Source: Thermoproteus sp. UBA157 (lineage in GTDB: Archaea > Thermoproteota > Thermoprotei > Thermoproteales > Thermoproteaceae). Taken from it: 9,013 nucleotides of DNA. The position numbers and the translations under genes are program-made. Below are positions 5,854 to 9,013 of the stretch, one piece after another; the first letter of the stretch is position 1; every line of letters begins with the position of its first letter. The stretch is taken from positions 1-9,013 of the forward strand of contig DANS01000027.1 in the NCBI GenBank assembly GCA_002497345.1, written 5' to 3'. The notes under the pieces are model-generated. The model ran no database searches and had not been told where the DNA came from. It saw only the letters and a list, made by a program, of their open reading frames with translations.

Positions 5854-7353
5854 ATGGGGCTAAGAACCGGCGAGCAATACGTCGAGGGGATAAAGTATAG
5901 GCAACACGCCGCTATATACGTGATGGGCAAGAGGGTAACCGACGTGACGACAAGCCCCTTCCTCAAGCCCTCCGTGCTCGCCTTCAAGGCCACCTTCGAC
6001 GCGGCCTTCGAGGAGGACACGAGGGAGTTGGCCAGAACATACAGCCCCATAATAGGCGAGGAGGTCAACCGCTTCAACTCGCTCCATACGGGCCCGCAAG
6101 ACCTCGTGGCCAAGGTCAAGCTGTTGAGGAAGCTCAGCCACAAGACGGGCGCTTGCTTCCAGCGCTGCGTCGGCTGGGACGCCTTGAACACGCTCTACAT
6201 CGTGACCAAGAAGCTCGCCGAGAAGGGGAAGAAGGCCTACCACGACAACTTCATGAAATACGTAGCGGACGTGCAGAGGAAGGACTTGGCCTTGGCGGGC
6301 GCCATGACCGATGTCAAGGGCGTGAGGACCTTAAGGCCCAGCGAGCAGCCGAACCCGGACGCCTACGTCCACGTGGTCGAGGAGAGAGACGACGGGATAA
6401 TCGTCAGGGGGGCCAAGGCCAACATAACGGGGGCGGCTGTGGTGGACGAGGTGATCGTGATGCCGACTCGCGCAATGACCGAAAAGGACGAGGCCTACGC
6501 GGTGTCCTTCGCCATACCCCTCGACTCCCCCGGCGTCAAGGTAATCGTGGGGAGGCAGCTGAACGATGCTAGGAGGTTAGAGGGCGGCGACATAGACGGG
6601 CTGCCCTACATGTTCAACCACGAGGGGCTCATCGTCTTCGAGGACGTGTTCGTGCCGTGGGAGAGGGTCTTCCTCTATAGAGACTGGAGGGAGGCGGGCG
6701 TCTTGGTGGAGATATTCTCGTCGTATCATAGACAAGGATATGCCGGCTGCAAGTCGGGGCTCGGCGATGTCGTAATCGGCGCTGCCTATAACTTGGCGAA
6801 GCAGATCGGAATAGCCGATAAGCCGCACGTACAGGAGAAGTTGACCGAGATGGTGTTCCTCAACGAGACCATGTACTCGGCGGGGCTGGCGGCGAGCTGG
6901 GAGGGCAGAAAGCTCGCCGATGGGCCGGGCGGGTTCTGGGTCAACCCCATGTTCGCCAACGTTACCAAGCATCTGGTGACGAGGTTCCCCTACGAGATCG
7001 CGAGGTTGTCCCACGACATCGCCGGCGGAATCCTCGGCACGGCCCCCAGCGAGTTCGACCTCAAGAACCCCGAGATCAGGCAGTTGGTGGAGAAGTACCT
7101 TCAAGGAGTGCCCGAGTTCACAGCCGAGGCGCGCCTCCGCATGATAAGGCTGCTCGAAAACGTCAGCATAAGCGCAGGGTACTTGATCGAGTCGGTGCAC
7201 GGGGCCGGCAGCCCGCAAGCCCAGAGGATCTCCATGCAGAGGCTCTACGACTTCGAGATAGCCGAGAGTATAGCCAAGTACCTCGCCCGCCTGGGCGCCC
7301 GCCCGGCCGACAAGAGGGTGGAGCCGCACAAGAAGAGCGACGCTGAGAGATGA
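5854..7353 (+). CDS. abfD: 4-hydroxybutyryl-CoA dehydratase (FAD, [4Fe-4S])
   Basis: This enzyme converts 4-hydroxybutyryl-CoA to crotonyl-CoA by a flavin radical mechanism and is the signature of archaeal 4-hydroxybutyrate CO2-fixation cycles. At 499 residues it has normal length. The cluster ligands are visible as Cys101 and Cys105 (CFQRC) and His292 and Cys299 (HRQGYAGC), matching Cys99, Cys103, His292 and Cys299 of the Clostridium aminobutyricum enzyme. Glu257 (NHEG), Tyr296 and Lys300, named there as active-site residues, are also in place. MTDVKGVR (151-158) fits the FAD/substrate-binding segment of the acyl-CoA-dehydrogenase-like fold. The ATG has a TATA box at leaderless spacing. The stop overlaps the ATG of the CBS gene (ATGA), so the two form an operon. 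A homologue in a crotonate- or aminobutyrate-fermenting role is possible in principle, but the ligase and reductase nearby support autotrophic use. All key residues are present, so it should be active; the cluster makes it oxygen-sensitive. Confidence 0.96.
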   Translation: MGLRTGEQYVEGIKYRQHAAIYVMGKRVTDVTTSPFLKPSVLAFKATFDAAFEEDTRELARTYSPIIGEEVNRFNSLHTGPQDLVAKVKLLRKLSHKTGACFQRCVGWDALNTLYIVTKKLAEKGKKAYHDNFMKYVADVQRKDLALAGAMTDVKGVRTLRPSEQPNPDAYVHVVEERDDGIIVRGAKANITGAAVVDEVIVMPTRAMTEKDEAYAVSFAIPLDSPGVKVIVGRQLNDARRLEGGDIDGLPYMFNHEGLIVFEDVFVPWERVFLYRDWREAGVLVEIFSSYHRQGYAGCKSGLGDVVIGAAYNLAKQIGIADKPHVQEKLTEMVFLNETMYSAGLAASWEGRKLADGPGGFWVNPMFANVTKHLVTRFPYEIARLSHDIAGGILGTAPSEFDLKNPEIRQLVEKYLQGVPEFTAEARLRMIRLLENVSISAGYLIESVHGAGSPQAQRISMQRLYDFEIAESIAKYLARLGARPADKRVEPHKKSDAER

Positions 7354-7775
7354 AGATCCGCTACTTGGCCAGCTCCCCTCCCGTGACGGCCCCTCCCGAG
7401 GCGCCGATAAGGGAGATCGCGGCCATAATGGCCGACAGGAGGATCGGCCTAGTGGTGCTGACGAGGGGCGACGAGATAGCAGGGGTGGTCTCCGAGAGGG
7501 ATATCGTGAGGGCGGCGGCGCAAGGCCTGGACTTGGGCTTGCCTGCGGAGGCCATCGCAACTAAGCGCGTAGTCACGATAGAGGCCGACGCCGACGTGGG
7601 GGAGGCCATCGCCCTGCTCCGCCGGCACAACATCCGCCACTTGGTGGTCACGGAGAAGGGGAGGCTCTACGGCGTTTTGTCAATAAGGGATTTAATAAGG
7701 GAGGAGGAGGCGTTGGCCGACGCCGTTGGTTACGCCGAGGTTCTAGCGGAACACAGCTCAGCCGCTGGCGATTGA
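7350..7775 (+). CDS. Two-CBS-domain protein, candidate adenylate sensor
   Basis: This 141-residue protein is a stand-alone Bateman module: CBS repeat 1 spans roughly 7-57, with the helix motif GVVSERDIV (45-53), and repeat 2 roughly 67-120, with GVLSIRDLI (108-116). There is no attached catalytic or DNA-binding domain. CBS pairs commonly bind AMP, ADP, ATP or S-adenosylmethionine, often through the Asp of the S-x-R-D motif, and both Asp residues (51 and 114) are present. The short acidic C-terminal tail (118-141) is not recognised. Its ATG overlaps the stop of 4-hydroxybutyryl-CoA dehydratase by four bases, so it is translationally coupled to it and lacks its own promoter. The inference is a regulator of, or partner to, the dehydratase or the pathway, answering to energy state; ligand and target are unknown. 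A T-rich terminator follows directly. Confidence 0.9.
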   Translation: MKIRYLASSPPVTAPPEAPIREIAAIMADRRIGLVVLTRGDEIAGVVSERDIVRAAAQGLDLGLPAEAIATKRVVTIEADADVGEAIALLRRHNIRHLVVTEKGRLYGVLSIRDLIREEEALADAVGYAEVLAEHSSAAGD

Positions 7776-7779
7776 TAAT

Positions 7780-7799
7780 TATAATTTTTAATTTTGTTT
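7780..7799 (+). terminator. T-rich terminator after the dehydratase-CBS operon
   Basis: Immediately after the CBS stop codon come oligo-T tracts of 5, 4 and 3 T (7785-7789, 7792-7795, 7797-7799) in AT-rich DNA without a hairpin, as is usual for archaeal intrinsic termination. It would separate this operon from the flavoprotein gene. Confidence 0.55.
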
Positions 7800-7809
7800 A
7801 ATCATTAGC

Positions 7810-7823
7810 AAAAATCTTTAAAA
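7810..7823 (+). promoter_or_regulatory. BRE/TATA promoter of the flavoprotein gene
   Basis: AAAAATC is followed by TTTAAAA, which begins 26 bases upstream of the GTG start at 7843, the same spacing as in the other pathway genes. A second AT-rich block (TTTTATTATA, 7826-7835) is too close to serve this start. Confidence 0.55.
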
Positions 7824-7842
7824 TGTTTTATTATAGTTATAC

Positions 7843-9013
7843 GTGGAGATTGTCGTATGTGATGTAGTTGTGCTCGGATCGGGGCTGGCGGGGCTCAGGG
7901 CAGCCGCCGCTGCGGCCTCAGTCAGCGAGAAGCTGGAGATATGCGTGGCGACGAAGGCGATGGGCCCTCGCTCTCACAGCATATCCGCCGAGGGCGGCAT
8001 GGCCGCCGTCATGTACCCCGACAAGACGGGCGACTCACCGCAGCTACACGCGTACGACACGGTCAAAGGCGGGGAGTTCTTGTCGGATCAAGACGCCGCC
8101 ATGTTGCTGGCGGAGGAGGCGCCCAAGGAGATCCTATTTCTCGAGAAGATAGGCGTTCCTTGGACGAGGGAGCCGGACGGCTCCTTGGCCTTGAGGCGCT
8201 TCGGCGGCATGAGCAAGCCCAGGACCGTCTTCGCAAAGGACAAGACTGGCTTCTATATAATGACGGCTCTCTATAAATACATCAAGGGATTTCCCAATAT
8301 AAAGCTCTACGAGGAGCACTTGGTCACGAAAATCGTCGTGAAGCACGGCAGATTCCACGGGCTCGTGGCTCTAGACATGAGGAGGGGGGACGCGAGGTTC
8401 TTCAAGGCGCCGGCGGGGGTCATAGCGGCTGGAGGAGGCGGGAGGATGTTCAAGTTGACCACCATGGGCCACCTAAACACGGGGGAGGTCTTGGGCTTCG
8501 CCTTAAGGGAGGGGATACCCCTCAAGGACATGGAGTTCGTCCAGTGGCACCCCACGGCCCTCGTGCCGAGCGGGATACTCATCAGCGAGGCGGCCAGATC
8601 GGAGGGCGCCTACCTCGTGAACAAGCTGGGCGAGCGCTTCATGAAGCGCTACGCTCCCCAGCAGATGGAGCTGGCCCCGCGCGACGTGGTGTCCCGCGCC
8701 ATAGCCATGGAGTGCAAGGCGGGGCGCGGCTTTTCTTGGAGGGGCGATCTGTGCTATGTGGGGCTCGACATCCGGCATCTGGACCCCTCGAGGGTTAAGG
8801 AGAGGTTGCCCCTTCTGCTCGAAGTCGTCAAGACCTACGCCGGCATAGATCCCTTCCAGGAGCTGATTCCAGTAGCCCCCGCCGTTCACTACTTCATGGG
8901 CGGGATACACGCCGACCTCTACGGGCGCGTGCTCGACGCGTCGGGCAACTGGATAAAAGGCCTTTGGGCCGCCGGCGAGGCGGCCTCGATCAGCGTCCAC
9001 GGCGCGAACAGAC
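7843..9013 (+). CDS. sdhA: Succinate dehydrogenase/fumarate reductase flavoprotein subunit (3' end outside window)
   Basis: The first 390 codons of the catalytic flavoprotein of complex II are present; the family is about 550-600 residues, so roughly the last third is outside the window. The dinucleotide-binding GSGLAG is at 12-17, and RSHSISAEGG (43-52) contains His45, the usual covalent FAD site. Active-site residues are His236 in QWHPT, Arg253 in the SEAARSEGAYLVN segment, Arg280 in PRDVVSRA and His349 in HYFMGG. WAAGEAASISVHGAN approaches the FAD-contacting end. The subunit interconverts succinate and fumarate at the cytoplasmic face of a membrane complex with iron-sulfur and anchor subunits, which should follow downstream. 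In the DC/4HB cycle it works as fumarate reductase. GTG 7843 is chosen because an in-frame TAG lies four codons upstream, the protein begins MEIVVCDVVVLGSG as expected, and the TATA element sits at -26. sdhA or frdA naming cannot be decided from this subunit. Confidence 0.93.
   Translation, partial: MEIVVCDVVVLGSGLAGLRAAAAAASVSEKLEICVATKAMGPRSHSISAEGGMAAVMYPDKTGDSPQLHAYDTVKGGEFLSDQDAAMLLAEEAPKEILFLEKIGVPWTREPDGSLALRRFGGMSKPRTVFAKDKTGFYIMTALYKYIKGFPNIKLYEEHLVTKIVVKHGRFHGLVALDMRRGDARFFKAPAGVIAAGGGGRMFKLTTMGHLNTGEVLGFALREGIPLKDMEFVQWHPTALVPSGILISEAARSEGAYLVNKLGERFMKRYAPQQMELAPRDVVSRAIAMECKAGRGFSWRGDLCYVGLDIRHLDPSRVKERLPLLLEVVKTYAGIDPFQELIPVAPAVHYFMGGIHADLYGRVLDASGNWIKGLWAAGEAASISVHGANR

Noticed and set aside
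5792..5863. Small upstream frame MKNNKDCKAIEMLYTP... overlapping the dehydratase start out of frame
   Set aside because: The dehydratase promoter lies inside this frame and the mRNA is predicted to be leaderless, so the frame would not be transcribed.
6577..7560. 327-codon minus-strand open frame opposite the dehydratase and CBS genes
   Set aside because: It overlaps two certain genes and is Pro/Arg/Ser-rich with no recognisable domain, typical of a shadow frame in high-GC DNA.
1..9013. CRISPR arrays, tRNA or rRNA genes, transposases, origin repeats
   Set aside because: Both strands were read for regularly spaced repeats, tRNA T-arm motifs and transposase-like proteins, and none was seen.

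Overview
The window looks like a piece of a hyperthermophilic crenarchaeal chromosome of the order Thermoproteales (Thermoproteus/Pyrobaculum type). The signs are GC-rich coding DNA with strong GC bias at third codon positions, short AT-rich intergenic promoters with archaeal BRE/TATA elements, no Shine-Dalgarno sequences (leaderless starts, often GTG), a PaREP1-family protein, and genes of the dicarboxylate/4-hydroxybutyrate (DC/4HB) autotrophic CO2-fixation cycle. Genus and species cannot be fixed from this sequence alone.

Layout. 13-1899 (-): AMP-forming acyl-CoA synthetase, most likely 4-hydroxybutyrate-CoA ligase. 1900-4302: an accessory stretch with a probable frameshifted small gene (2159-2381, -), an intact PaREP1 gene (2474-2950, +), degenerate DNA (2951-3332), the wreck of a HEPN-like gene broken by about four frameshifts (3333-3659, +), and an uncharacterised membrane-anchored coiled-coil protein (3675-4235, -). 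4303-5718 (-): an aldehyde-dehydrogenase-fold enzyme read here as succinyl-CoA reductase. 5719-5853: divergent promoter region. 5854-7353 (+): 4-hydroxybutyryl-CoA dehydratase, the signature enzyme of the cycle. 7350-7775 (+): two-CBS-domain protein overlapping the dehydratase stop by 4 bases. 7843-9013 (+): the first 390 codons of a succinate dehydrogenase/fumarate reductase flavoprotein, cut by the window edge.

How the genes work together. The flavoprotein would reduce fumarate to succinate. The aldehyde-dehydrogenase-like enzyme would reduce succinyl-CoA to succinate semialdehyde. The ligase would activate 4-hydroxybutyrate, and the dehydratase would convert 4-hydroxybutyryl-CoA to crotonyl-CoA. 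Succinyl-CoA formation and semialdehyde reduction are not encoded in the window. The CBS protein is a candidate adenylate-sensing partner.

The main observations are: (i) the reductase lacks the usual ALDH general-base glutamate (Ala240), as expected for a CoA-dependent enzyme; (ii) the ligase has Gly397 where acetyl-CoA synthetases have the pocket-closing Trp; (iii) the four pathway genes all have a TATA element starting at -26 from the start codon, and two share a 14/16 identical BRE-TATA block at -35 to -20; (iv) the same spacing moves the start of the coiled-coil protein from ATG 4244 to GTG 4235; (v) accessory and decaying DNA separates two pathway genes. I found no CRISPR array, tRNA, rRNA or transposase.
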